Source: Bromus sterilis
Lineage: Eukaryota; Streptophyta; Magnoliopsida; Poales; Poaceae
Assembly (NCBI GenBank): GCA_950022295.1
Contig: OX465597.1
Coordinates: 682,001-746,000 of the forward strand
Direction of reading: 5' to 3'
DNA length: 64,000 nucleotides
A program made the position numbers and the translations under genes. This document shows positions 23,201 through 36,483 of the stretch, in pieces (position 1 is the first letter of the stretch; every line of letters starts with the position of its first letter). The notes beneath the pieces are model-generated. The model searched no databases. It saw only the letters and a program-made list of their open reading frames with translations, and was not told the DNA's origin.

Positions 23201-26200
23201 ATTGACGAACCCCAGGGTGCATTTACGTGCCGGTCATCAACACTCGCAGTCTTGGCCGATTCTGGCCTGTTTCATGGGCTATTAATCACCGTTTTGGGTT
23301 CCCGGAGTGATTTCCACCATTGATGAACCCAGGGTGCATTTACGTGCCGGTCATCAACACTCGCAGTTTTGGCCGATTCTGGCCTGTTTCATGGGCTATT
23401 AATCACCGTTTTGGGTCCCCGGAGTGATTTCCACCATTGACGAACCCCAGGGTGCATTTACGTGCCGGTCATCAACACTCCCAGTTTTGGCCGATTCTGG
23501 CCTGTTTCATGGGCTATTAATCACCGTTTTGGTTCCCCGGAGTGATTTCCACCATTGACGAACCCCAGGGTGCATTTCCGTGCCGGTCATCAACACTCGC
23601 AGTTTTGGCCGATTCTGGCCTGTTTCATGGGCTATTAATCACCGTTTTGGGTTCCCGGAGTGATTTCCACCATTGACGAACCCCAGGGTGCATTTACGTG
23701 CCGGTCATCAACACTCGCAGTTTTAGCCGGTTATGGCCTGTTTCATGGGCTATTAATCACCGTTTTGGGTCCCCGGAGTGATTTCCACCATTGACGAACC
23801 CCAGGGTGCATTTACGTGCCGGTCATCAACACTCGCAGTTTTGGCCGATTCTGGCCTGTTTCATGGGCTATTAATCACCGTTTTGGGTTCCCGGAGTGAT
23901 TTCCACCATTGACGAACCCCAGGGTGCATTTACGTGAAGATCATCAGTCCTCGCAGTTTTGGCCGATTCTGGCCTGTTTCATGGGCTATTAATCACCGTT
24001 TTGGGTCCCCGGAGTGATTTCCACCATTGACGAACCCCAGGGTGCATTTACGTGCCGGTCATCAACACTCGTAGTTTTGGCCGATTCTGGCCTGTTTCAT
24101 GGGCTATTAATCACCGTTTTGGGTTCCCGGAGTGATTTCCACCATTGATGAACCCAGGGTGCATTTACGTGCCGGTCATCAACACTCGCAGTTTTGGCCG
24201 ATTCTGGCCTGTTTCATGGGCTATTAATCACCGTTTTGGGTTCCCGGAGTGATTTCCACCATTGATGAACCCAGGTTGCATTTACGTGCCGGTCATCAAC
24301 ACTCGCAGTTTTGGCCGATTCTGGCATGTTTCATGGGCTATTAATCACCGTTTTGGGTCCCCGGAGTGATTTCCACTATTGACGAACCCCATGGTGCATT
24401 TACGTGCCGGTCATCAACACTCGCAGTTTTGGCCGGTTATGGCCTGTTTCATGGGCTATTAATCACCGTTTTGGATCCCCGGAGTGATTTCCACCATTGA
24501 CGAACCCAGGGTGCATTTACGTGTCGGTCATCAACACTCCCAGTTTTGGCCGATTCTGGCCTGTTTCATGGGCTATTAATCACCGTTTTGGGTCCCCGGA
24601 GTGATTTCCACCATTGACGAACCCCAGGGTGCATTTACGTGCCGGTCATCAACACTCGCAGTTTTGGCCGATTCTGGCCTGTTTCATGGGCTATTAATCA
24701 CCGTTTTGGTTCCCCGGAGTGATTTCCACCATTGACGAACCCCAGGGTGCATTTACGTGCCGGTCATCAACACTCGCAGTTTTGGCCGATTCTGGCCTGT
24801 TTCATGGGCTATTAATCACCGTTTTGGGTCCTCGGAGTGATTCCCACCATTGACGAACCCCAGGGTGCATTTACGTGCCGGTCATCAACACTCGCAGTTT
24901 TGGCCGGTTATGGCCTGTTTCATGGGCTATTAATCACCGTTTTGGGTCCCCGGAGTGATTTCCACCATTGACGAACCCCAGGGTGCATTTACGTGCCGGT
25001 CATCAACACTCGCAGTCTTGGCCGATTCTGGCCTGTTTCATGGGCTATTAATCACCGTTTTGGGTTCCCGGAGTGATTTCCACCATTGATGAACCCAGGG
25101 TGCATTTACGTGCCGGTCATCAACACTCGCAGTTTTGGCCGATTCTGGCCTGTTTCATGGGCTATTAATCACCGTTTTGGGTCCCCGGAGTGATTTCCAC
25201 CATTGACGAACCCCAGGGTGCATTTACGTGCCGGTCATCAACACTCCCAGTTTTGGCCGATTCTGGCCTGTTTCATGGGCTATTAATCACCGTTTTGGTT
25301 CCCCGGAGTGATTTCCACCATTGACGAACCCCAGGGTGCATTTCCGTGCCGGTCATCAACACTCGCAGTTTTGGCCGATTCTGGCCTGTTTCATGGGCTA
25401 TTAATCACCGTTTTGGGTTCCCGGAGTGATTTCCACCATTGATGAACCCAGGTTGCATTTACGTGCCGGTCATCAACACTCGCAGTTTTGGCCGATTCTG
25501 GCATGTTTCATGGGCTATTAATCACCGTTTTGGGTCCCCGGAGTGATTTCCACCATTGACGAACCCCAGGGTGCATTTACGTGCCGGTCATCAACACTCG
25601 CAGTTTTGGCCGGTTATGGCCTGTTTCATGGGCTATTAATCACCGTTTTGGGTCCCCGGAGTGATTTCCACCATTGACGAACCCCAGGGTGCATTTACGT
25701 GCCGGTCATCAACACTCGCAGTTTTGGCCGATTCTGGCCTGTTTCATGGGCTATTAATCACCGTTTTGGGTTCCCGGAGTGATTTCCACCATTGACGAAC
25801 CCCAGGGTGCATTTACGTGAAGATCATCAGTCCTCGCAGTTTTGGCCGATTCTGGCCTGTTTCATGGGCTATTAATCACCGTTTTGGGTCCCCGGAGTGA
25901 TTTCCACCATTGACGAACCCCAGGGTGCATTTACGTGCCGGTCATCAACACTCGTAGTTTTGGCCGATTCTGGCCTGTTTCATGGGCTATTAATCACCGT
26001 TTTGGGTTCCCGGAGTGATTTCCACCATTGATGAACCCAGGGTGCATTTACGTGCCGGTCATCAACACTCGCAGTTTTGGCCGATTCTGGCCTGTTTCAT
26101 GGGCTATTAATCACCGTTTTGGGTTCCCGGAGTGATTTCCACCATTGATGAACCCAGGTTGCATTTACGTGCCGGTCATCAACACTCGCAGTTTTGGCCG

Positions 26201-26836
26201 ATTCTGGCATGTTTCATGGGCTATTAATCACCGTTTTGGGTCCCCGGAGTGATTTCCACTATTGACGAACCCCATGGTGCATTTACGTGCCGGTCATCAA
26301 CACTCGCAGTTTTGGCCGGTTATGGCCTGTTTCATGGGCTATTAATCACCGTTTTGGATCCCCGGAGTGATTTCCACCATTGACGAACCCAGGGTGCATT
26401 TACGTGTCGGTCATCAACACTCCCAGTTTTGGCCGATTCTGGCCTGTTTCATGGGCTATTAATCACCGTTTTGGGTCCCCGGAGTGATTTCCACCATTGA
26501 CGAACCCCAGGGTGCATTTACGTGCCGGTCATCAACACTCGCAGTTTTGGCCGATTCTGGCCTGTTTCATGGGCTATTAATCACCGTTTTGGTTCCCCGG
26601 AGTGATTTCCACCATTGACGAACCCCAGGGTGCATTTACGTGCCGGTCATCAACACTCGCAGTTTTGGCCGATTCTGGCCTGTTTCATGGGCTATTAATC
26701 ACCGTTTTGGGTCCTCGGAGTGATTCCCACCATTGACGAACCCCAGGGTGCATTTACGTGCCGGTCATCAACACTCGCAGTTTTGGCCGGTTATGGCCTG
26801 TTTCATGGGCTATTAATCACCGTTTTGGGTCCCCGG
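20244..26836 (+). repeat. Super-HOR copy 1 (56 monomers, 6,593 bp)
   Basis: Phased on the cagtcttggcc monomer, whose cag lies at 20303, 23247, 25013 and 26896. The intervals of 2,944, 1,766 and 1,883 bp are 25, 15 and 16 monomers. The 25-mer (20244-23187) is a 20-mer with five extra monomers near 20.3-20.8 kb. The 15-mer (23188-24953) and the 16-mer (24954-26836) share an actcgtag P-neighbour and a catttccgtg unit. Private variants include gattcaggcc near 20,320 and taattacc near 21,753, neither seen in copies 2 or 3. Confidence 0.87.
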
Positions 26837-29800
26837 AGTGATTTCCACCATTGACGAACCCCAGGGTGCATTTACGTGCCGGTCATCAACACTCGCAGTC
26901 TTGGCCGATTCTGGCCTGTTTCATGGGCTATTAATCACCGTTTTGGGTTCCCGGAGTGATTTCCACCATTGATGAACCCAGGGTGCATTTACGTGCCGGT
27001 CATCAACACTCGCAGTTTTGGCCGATTCTGGCCTGTTTCATGGGCTATTAATCACCGTTTTGGGTCCCCGGAGTGATTTCCACCATTGACGAACCCCAGG
27101 GTGCATTTACGTGCCGGTCATCAACACTCCCAGTTTTGGCCGATTCTGGCCTGTTTCATGGGCTATTAATCACCGTTTTGGTTCCCCGGAGTGATTTCCA
27201 CCATTGACGAACCCCAGGGTGCATTTCCGTGCCGGTCATCAACACTCGCAGTTTTGGCCGATTCTGGCCTGTTTCATGGGCTATTAATCACCGTTTTGGG
27301 TTCCCGGAGTGATTTCCACCATTGACGAACCCCAGGGTGCATTTACGTGCCGGTCATCAACACTCGCAGTTTTAGCCGGTTATGGCCTGTTTCATGGGCT
27401 ATTAATCACCGTTTTGGGTCCCCGGAGTGATTTCCACCATTGACGAACCCCAGGGTGCATTTACGTGCCGGTCATCAACACTCGCAGTTTTGGCCGATTC
27501 TGGCCTGTTTCATGGGCTATTAATCACCGTTTTGGGTTCCCGGAGTGATTTCCACCATTGACGAACCCCAGGGTGCATTTACGTGAAGATCATCAGTCCT
27601 CGCAGTTTTGGCCGATTCTGGCCTGTTTCATGGGCTATTAATCACCGTTTTGGGTCCCCGGAGTGATTTCCACCATTGACGAACCCCAGGGTGCATTTAC
27701 GTGCCGGTCATCAACACTCGCAGTTTTGGCCGATTCTGGCCTGTTTCATGGGCTATTAATCACCGTTTTGGGTTCCCGGAGTGATTTCCACCATTGATGA
27801 ACCCAGGGTGCATTTACGTGCCGGTCATCAACACTCGCAGTTTTGGCCGATTCTGGCCTGTTTCATGGGCTATTAATCACCGTTTTGGGTTCCCGGAGTG
27901 ATTTCCACCATTGATGAACCCAGGTTGCATTTACGTGCCGGTCATCAACACTCGCAGTTTTGGCCGATTCTGGCATGTTTCATGGGCTATTAATCACCGT
28001 TTTGGGTCCCCGGAGTGATTTCCACTATTGACGAACCCCATGGTGCATTTACGTGCCGGTCATCAACACTCGCAGTTTTGGCCGGTTATGGCCTGTTTCA
28101 TGGGCTATTAATCACCGTTTTGGATCCCCGGAGTGATTTCCACCATTGACGAACCCAGGGTGCATTTACGTGTCGGTCATCAACACTCCCAGTTTTGGCC
28201 GATTCTGGCCTGTTTCATGGGCTATTAATCACCGTTTTGGGTCCCCGGAGTGATTTCCACCATTGACGAACCCCAGGGTGCATTTACGTGCCGGTCATCA
28301 ACACTCGCAGTTTTGGCCGATTCTGGCCTGTTTCATGGGCTATTAATCACCGTTTTGGGTCCTCGGAGTGATTCCCACCATTGACGAACCCCAGGGTGCA
28401 TTTACGTGCCAGTCATCAACACTCGCAGTTTTAGCCGGTTATGGCCTGTTTCATGGGCTATTAATCACCGTTTTGGGTCCCCGGAGTGATTTCCACCATT
28501 GACGAACCCCAGGGTGCATTTACGTGCCGGTCATCAACACTCGCAGTTTTGGCCGGTTATGGCCTGTTTCATGGGCTATTAATCACCGTTTTGGGTTCCC
28601 GGAGTGATTTCCACCATTGATGAACCCAGGGTGCATTTACGTGCCGGTCATCAACACTCGCAGTTTTGGCCGATTCTGGCCTGTTTCATGGGCTATTAAT
28701 CACCGTTTTGGGTCCCCGGAGTGATTTCCACCATTGACGAACCCCAGGGTGCATTTACGTGCCGGTCATCAACACTCCCAGTTTTGGCCGATTCTGGCCT
28801 GTTTCATGGGCTATTAATCACCGTTTTGGTTCCCCGGAGTGATTTCCACCATTGACGAACCCCAGGGTGCATTTCCGTGCCGGTCATCAACACTCGCAGT
28901 TTTGGCCGATTCTGGCCTGTTTCATGGGCTATTAATCACCGTTTTGGGTCCTCGGAGTGATTCCCACCATTGACGAACCCCAGGGTGCATTTACGTGCCG
29001 GTCATCAACACTCGCAGTTTTAGCCGGTTATGGCCTGTTTCATGGGCTATTAATCACCGTTTTGGGTCCCCGGAGTGATTTCCACAATTGACGAACCCCA
29101 GGGTGCATTTACGTGCCGGTCATCAAAACTCGCAGTTTTGGCCGGTTATGGCCTGTTTCATGGGCTATTCATCACCGTTTTGGGTTCCCGGAGTGATTTC
29201 CACCATTGATGAACCCAGGGTGCATTTACGTGCCGGTCATCAACACTCGCAGTTTTGGCCGATTCTGGCCTGTTTCATGGGCTATTAATCACCGTTTTGG
29301 GTCCCCGGAGTGATTTCCACCATTGACGAACCCCAGGGTGCATTTACGTGCCGGTCATCAACACTCCCAGTTTTGGCCGATTCTGGCCTGTTTCATGGGC
29401 TATTAATCACCGTTTTGGTTCCCCGGAGTGATTTCCACCATTGACGAACCCCAGGGTGCATTTCCGTGCCGGTCATCAACACTCGCAGTTTTGGCCGATT
29501 CTGGCCTGTTTCATGGGCTATTAATCACCGTTTTGGGTCCTCGGAGTGATTCCCACCATTGACGAACCCCAGGGTGCATTTACGTGCCGGTCATCAACAC
29601 TCGCAGTTTTAGCCGGTTATGGCCTGTTTCATGGGCTATTAATCACCGTTTTGGGTCCCCGGAGTGATTTCCACCATTGACGAACCCCAGGGTGCATTTA
29701 CGTGCCGGTCATCAACACTCGCAGTCTTGGCCGATTCTGGCCTGTTTCATGGGCTATTAATCACCGTTTTGGGTTCCCGGAGTGATTTCCACCATTGATG

Positions 29801-32800
29801 AACCCAGGGTGCATTTACGTGCCGGTCATCAACACTCGCAGTTTTGGCCGATTCTGGCCTGTTTCATGGGCTATTAATCACCGTTTTGGGTCCCCGGAGT
29901 GATTTCCACCATTGACGAACCCCAGGGTGCATTTACGTGCCGGTCATCAACACTCCCAGTTTTGGCCGATTCTGGCCTGTTTCATGGGCTATTAATCACC
30001 GTTTTGGTTCCCCGGAGTGATTTCCACCATTGACGAACCCCAGGGTGCATTTCCGTGCCGGTCATCAACACTCGCAGTTTTGGCCGATTCTGGCCTGTTT
30101 CATGGGCTATTAATCACCGTTTTGGGTTCCCGGAGTGATTTCCACCATTGACGAACCCCAGGGTGCATTTACGTGCCGGTCATCAACACTCGCAGTTTTA
30201 GCCGGTTATGGCCTGTTTCATGGGCTATTAATCACCGTTTTGGGTCCCCGGAGTGATTTCCACCATTGACGAACCCCAGGGTGCATTTACGTGCCGGTCA
30301 TCAACACTCGCAGTTTTGGCCGATTCTGGCCTGTTTCATGGGCTATTAATCACCGTTTTGGGTTCCCGGAGTGATTTCCACCATTGACGAACCCCAGGGT
30401 GCATTTACGTGAAGATCATCAGTCCTCGCAGTTTTGGCCGATTCTGGCCTGTTTCATGGGCTATTAATCACCGTTTTGGGTCCCCGGAGTGATTTCCACC
30501 ATTGACGAACCCCAGGGTGCATTTACGTGCCGGTCATCAACACTCGTAGTTTTGGCCGATTCTGGCCTGTTTCATGGGCTATTAATCACCGTTTTGGGTT
30601 CCCGGAGTGATTTCCACCATTGATGAACCCAGGGTGCATTTACGTGCCGGTCATCAACACTCGCAGTTTTGGCCGATTCTGGCCTGTTTCATGGGCTATT
30701 AATCACCGTTTTGGGTTCCCGGAGTGATTTCCACCATTGATGAACCCAGGTTGCATTTACGTGCCGGTCATCAACACTCGCAGTTTTGGCCGATTCTGGC
30801 ATGTTTCATGGGCTATTAATCACCGTTTTGGGTCCCCGGAGTGATTTCCACTATTGACGAACCCCATGGTGCATTTACGTGCCGGTCATCAACACTCGCA
30901 GTTTTGGCCGGTTATGGCCTGTTTCATGGGCTATTAATCACCGTTTTGGATCCCCGGAGTGATTTCCACCATTGACGAACCCAGGGTGCATTTACGTGTC
31001 GGTCATCAACACTCCCAGTTTTGGCCGATTCTGGCCTGTTTCATGGGCTATTAATCACCGTTTTGGGTCCCCGGAGTGATTTCCACCATTGACGAACCCC
31101 AGGGTGCATTTACGTGCCGGTCATCAACACTCGCAGTTTTGGCCGATTCTGGCCTGTTTCATGGGCTATTAATCACCGTTTTGGTTCCCCGGAGTGATTT
31201 CCACCATTGACGAACCCCAGGGTGCATTTACGTGCCGGTCATCAACACTCGCAGTTTTGGCCGATTCTGGCCTGTTTCATGGGCTATTAATCACCGTTTT
31301 GGGTCCTCGGAGTGATTCCCACCATTGACGAACCCCAGGGTGCATTTACGTGCCGGTCATCAACACTCGCAGTTTTGGCCGGTTATGGCCTGTTTCATGG
31401 GCTATTAATCACCGTTTTGGGTCCCCGGAGTGATTTCCACCATTGACGAACCCCAGGGTGCATTTACGTGCCGGTCATCAACACTCGCAGTCTTGGCCGA
31501 TTCTGGCCTGTTTCATGGGCTATTAATCACCGTTTTGGGTTCCCGGAGTGATTTCCACCATTGATGAACCCAGGGTGCATTTACGTGCCGGTCATCAACA
31601 CTCGCAGTTTTGGCCGATTCTGGCCTGTTTCATGGGCTATTAATCACCGTTTTGGGTCCCCGGAGTGATTTCCACCATTGACGAACCCCAGGGTGCATTT
31701 ACGTGCCGGTCATCAACACTCCCAGTTTTGGCCGATTCTGGCCTGTTTCATGGGCTATTAATCACCGTTTTGGTTCCCCGGAGTGATTTCCACCATTGAC
31801 GAACCCCAGGGTGCATTTCCGTGCCGGTCATCAACACTCGCAGTTTTGGCCGATTCTGGCCTGTTTCATGGGCTATTAATCACCGTTTTGGGTTCCCGGA
31901 GTGATTTCCACCATTGATGAACCCAGGTTGCATTTACGTGCCGGTCATCAACACTCGCAGTTTTGGCCGATTCTGGCATGTTTCATGGGCTATTAATCAC
32001 CGTTTTGGGTCCCCGGAGTGATTTCCACCATTGACGAACCCCAGGGTGCATTTACGTGCCGGTCATCAACACTCGCAGTTTTGGCCGGTTATGGCCTGTT
32101 TCATGGGCTATTAATCACCGTTTTGGGTCCCCGGAGTGATTTCCACCATTGACGAACCCCAGGGTGCATTTACGTGCCGGTCATCAACACTCGCAGTTTT
32201 GGCCGATTCTGGCCTGTTTCATGGGCTATTAATCACCGTTTTGGGTTCCCGGAGTGATTTCCACCATTGACGAACCCCAGGGTGCATTTACGTGAAGATC
32301 ATCAGTCCTCGCAGTTTTGGCCGATTCTGGCCTGTTTCATGGGCTATTAATCACCGTTTTGGGTCCCCGGAGTGATTTCCACCATTGACGAACCCCAGGG
32401 TGCATTTACGTGCCGGTCATCAACACTCGTAGTTTTGGCCGATTCTGGCCTGTTTCATGGGCTATTAATCACCGTTTTGGGTTCCCGGAGTGATTTCCAC
32501 CATTGATGAACCCAGGGTGCATTTACGTGCCGGTCATCAACACTCGCAGTTTTGGCCGATTCTGGCCTGTTTCATGGGCTATTAATCACCGTTTTGGGTT
32601 CCCGGAGTGATTTCCACCATTGATGAACCCAGGTTGCATTTACGTGCCGGTCATCAACACTCGCAGTTTTGGCCGATTCTGGCATGTTTCATGGGCTATT
32701 AATCACCGTTTTGGGTCCCCGGAGTGATTTCCACTATTGACGAACCCCATGGTGCATTTACGTGCCGGTCATCAACACTCGCAGTTTTGGCCGGTTATGG

Positions 32801-33311
32801 CCTGTTTCATGGGCTATTAATCACCGTTTTGGATCCCCGGAGTGATTTCCACCATTGACGAACCCAGGGTGCATTTACGTGTCGGTCATCAACACTCCCA
32901 GTTTTGGCCGATTCTGGCCTGTTTCATGGGCTATTAATCACCGTTTTGGGTCCCCGGAGTGATTTCCACCATTGACGAACCCCAGGGTGCATTTACGTGC
33001 CGGTCATCAACACTCGCAGTTTTGGCCGATTCTGGCCTGTTTCATGGGCTATTAATCACCGTTTTGGTTCCCCGGAGTGATTTCCACCATTGACGAACCC
33101 CAGGGTGCATTTACGTGCCGGTCATCAACACTCGCAGTTTTGGCCGATTCTGGCCTGTTTCATGGGCTATTAATCACCGTTTTGGGTCCTCGGAGTGATT
33201 CCCACCATTGACGAACCCCAGGGTGCATTTACGTGCCGGTCATCAACACTCGCAGTTTTGGCCGGTTATGGCCTGTTTCATGGGCTATTAATCACCGTTT
33301 TGGGTCCCCGG
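26837..33311 (+). repeat. Super-HOR copy 2 (55 monomers, 6,475 bp)
   Basis: The cagtctt markers at 26896, 29722, 31488 and 33371 give intervals of 2,826, 1,766 and 1,883 bp. Compared with the flanking copies the first block lacks exactly one monomer. At 28249 the M monomer is followed directly by a unit ending in gtcctcgg, whereas the other copies have an A monomer (ending ggttccccgg) in between. Further on, the order and variants match copy 1 at +6,475, including K monomers at 30723, 31900, 32606 and 34372. Confidence 0.87.
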
Positions 33312-36300
33312 AGTGATTTCCACCATTGACGAACCCCAGGGTGCATTTACGTGCCGGTCATCAACACTCGCAGTCTTGGCCGATTCTGGCCTGTTTCATG
33401 GGCTATTAATCACCGTTTTGGGTTCCCGGAGTGATTTCCACCATTGATGAACCCAGGGTGCATTTACGTGCCGGTCATCAACACTCGCAGTTTTGGCCGA
33501 TTCTGGCCTGTTTCATGGGCTATTAATCACCGTTTTGGGTCCCCGGAGTGATTTCCACCATTGACGAACCCCAGGGTGCATTTACGTGCCGGTCATCAAC
33601 ACTCCCAGTTTTGGCCGATTCTGGCCTGTTTCATGGGCTATTAATCACCGTTTTGGTTCCCCGGAGTGATTTCCACCATTGACGAACCCCAGGGTGCATT
33701 TCCGTGCCGGTCATCAACACTCGCAGTTTTGGCCGATTCTGGCCTGTTTCATGGGCTATTAATCACCGTTTTGGGTTCCCGGAGTGATTTCCACCATTGA
33801 CGAACCCCAGGGTGCATTTACGTGCCGGTCATCAACACTCGCAGTTTTAGCCGGTTATGGCCTGTTTCATGGGCTATTAATCACCGTTTTGGGTCCCCGG
33901 AGTGATTTCCACCATTGACGAACCCCAGGGTGCATTTACGTGCCGGTCATCAACACTCGCAGTTTTGGCCGATTCTGGCCTGTTTCATGGGCTATTAATC
34001 ACCGTTTTGGGTTCCCGGAGTGATTTCCACCATTGACGAACCCCAGGGTGCATTTACGTGAAGATCATCAGTCCTCGCAGTTTTGGCCGATTCTGGCCTG
34101 TTTCATGGGCTATTAATCACCGTTTTGGGTCCCCGGAGTGATTTCCACCATTGACGAACCCCAGGGTGCATTTACGTGCCGGTCATCAACACTCGCAGTT
34201 TTGGCCGATTCTGGCCTGTTTCATGGGCTATTAATCACCGTTTTGGGTTCCCGGAGTGATTTCCACCATTGATGAACCCAGGGTGCATTTACGTGCCGGT
34301 CATCAACACTCGCAGTTTTGGCCGATTCTGGCCTGTTTCATGGGCTATTAATCACCGTTTTGGGTTCCCGGAGTGATTTCCACCATTGATGAACCCAGGT
34401 TGCATTTACGTGCCGGTCATCAACACTCGCAGTTTTGGCCGATTCTGGCATGTTTCATGGGCTATTAATCACCGTTTTGGGTCCCCGGAGTGATTTCCAC
34501 TATTGACGAACCCCATGGTGCATTTACGTGCCGGTCATCAACACTCGCAGTTTTGGCCGGTTATGGCCTGTTTCATGGGCTATTAATCACCGTTTTGGAT
34601 CCCCGGAGTGATTTCCACCATTGACGAACCCAGGGTGCATTTACGTGTCGGTCATCAACACTCCCAGTTTTGGCCGATTCTGGCCTGTTTCATGGGCTAT
34701 TAATCACCGTTTTGGGTCCCCGGAGTGATTTCCACCATTGACGAACCCCAGGGTGCATTTACGTGCCGGTCATCAACACTCGCAGTTTTGGCCGATTCTG
34801 GCCTGTTTCATGGGCTATTAATCACCGTTTTGGTTCCCCGGAGTGATTTCCACCATTGACGAACCCCAGGGTGCATTTACGTGCCGGTCATCAACACTCG
34901 CAGTTTTGGCCGATTCTGGCCTGTTTCATGGGCTATTAATCACCGTTTTGGGTCCTCGGAGTGATTCCCACCATTGACGAACCCCAGGGTGCATTTACGT
35001 GCCAGTCATCAACACTCGCAGTTTTAGCCGGTTATGGCCTGTTTCATGGGCTATTAATCACCGTTTTGGGTCCCCGGAGTGATTTCCACCATTGACGAAC
35101 CCCAGGGTGCATTTACGTGCCGGTCATCAACACTCGCAGTTTTGGCCGGTTATGGCCTGTTTCATGGGCTATTAATCACCGTTTTGGGTTCCCGGAGTGA
35201 TTTCCACCATTGATGAACCCAGGGTGCATTTACGTGCCGGTCATCAACACTCGCAGTTTTGGCCGATTCTGGCCTGTTTCATGGGCTATTAATCACCGTT
35301 TTGGGTCCCCGGAGTGATTTCCACCATTGACGAACCCCAGGGTGCATTTACGTGCCGGTCATCAACACTCCCAGTTTTGGCCGATTCTGGCCTGTTTCAT
35401 GGGCTATTAATCACCGTTTTGGTTCCCCGGAGTGATTTCCACCATTGACGAACCCCAGGGTGCATTTCCGTGCCGGTCATCAACACTCGCAGTTTTGGCC
35501 GATTCTGGCCTGTTTCATGGGCTATTAATCACCGTTTTGGGTCCTCGGAGTGATTCCCACCATTGACGAACCCCAGGGTGCATTTACGTGCCGGTCATCA
35601 ACACTCGCAGTTTTAGCCGGTTATGGCCTGTTTCATGGGCTATTAATCACCGTTTTGGGTCCCCGGAGTGATTTCCACAATTGACGAACCCCAGGGTGCA
35701 TTTACGTGCCGGTCATCAAAACTCGCAGTTTTGGCCGGTTATGGCCTGTTTCATGGGCTATTCATCACCGTTTTGGGTTCCCGGAGTGATTTCCACCATT
35801 GATGAACCCAGGGTGCATTTACGTGCCGGTCATCAACACTCGCAGTTTTGGCCGATTCTGGCCTGTTTCATGGGCTATTAATCACCGTTTTGGGTCCCCG
35901 GAGTGATTTCCACCATTGACGAACCCCAGGGTGCATTTACGTGCCGGTCATCAACACTCCCAGTTTTGGCCGATTCTGGCCTGTTTCATGGGCTATTAAT
36001 CACCGTTTTGGTTCCCCGGAGTGATTTCCACCATTGACGAACCCCAGGGTGCATTTCCGTGCCGGTCATCAACACTCGCAGTTTTGGCCGATTCTGGCCT
36101 GTTTCATGGGCTATTAATCACCGTTTTGGGTCCTCGGAGTGATTCCCACCATTGACGAACCCCAGGGTGCATTTACGTGCCGGTCATCAACACTCGCAGT
36201 TTTAGCCGGTTATGGCCTGTTTCATGGGCTATTAATCACCGTTTTGGGTCCCCGGAGTGATTTCCACCATTGACGAACCCCAGGGTGCATTTACGTGCCG

Positions 36301-36483
36301 GTCATCAACACTCGCAGTCTTGGCCGATTCTGGCCTGTTTCATGGGCTATTAATCACCGTTTTGGGTTCCCGGAGTGATTTCCACCATTGATGAACCCAG
36401 GGTGCATTTACGTGCCGGTCATCAACACTCGCAGTTTTGGCCGATTCTGGCCTGTTTCATGGGCTATTAATCACCGTTTTGGG
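33312..36483 (+). repeat. Super-HOR copy 3, partial
   Basis: Contains the 25-mer block (cagtctt at 33371 and 36315, interval 2,944 bp) with the A monomer present at 34724-34841. It continues into the first monomers of the next block, then leaves the pattern at 36484, where gggttccc replaces gggtcccc. The 15-mer and 16-mer blocks are missing. Confidence 0.85.
34724..34841 (+). repeat. A monomer missing from super-HOR copy 2
   Basis: This 118-bp unit lies between M and the gtcctc-junction unit. Its equivalent is absent at 28249, which alone explains why the copy spacing changes from 6,475 to 6,593 bp. The simplest reading is a one-monomer deletion in copy 2, since copies 1 and 3 both have it. 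Confidence 0.85.
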
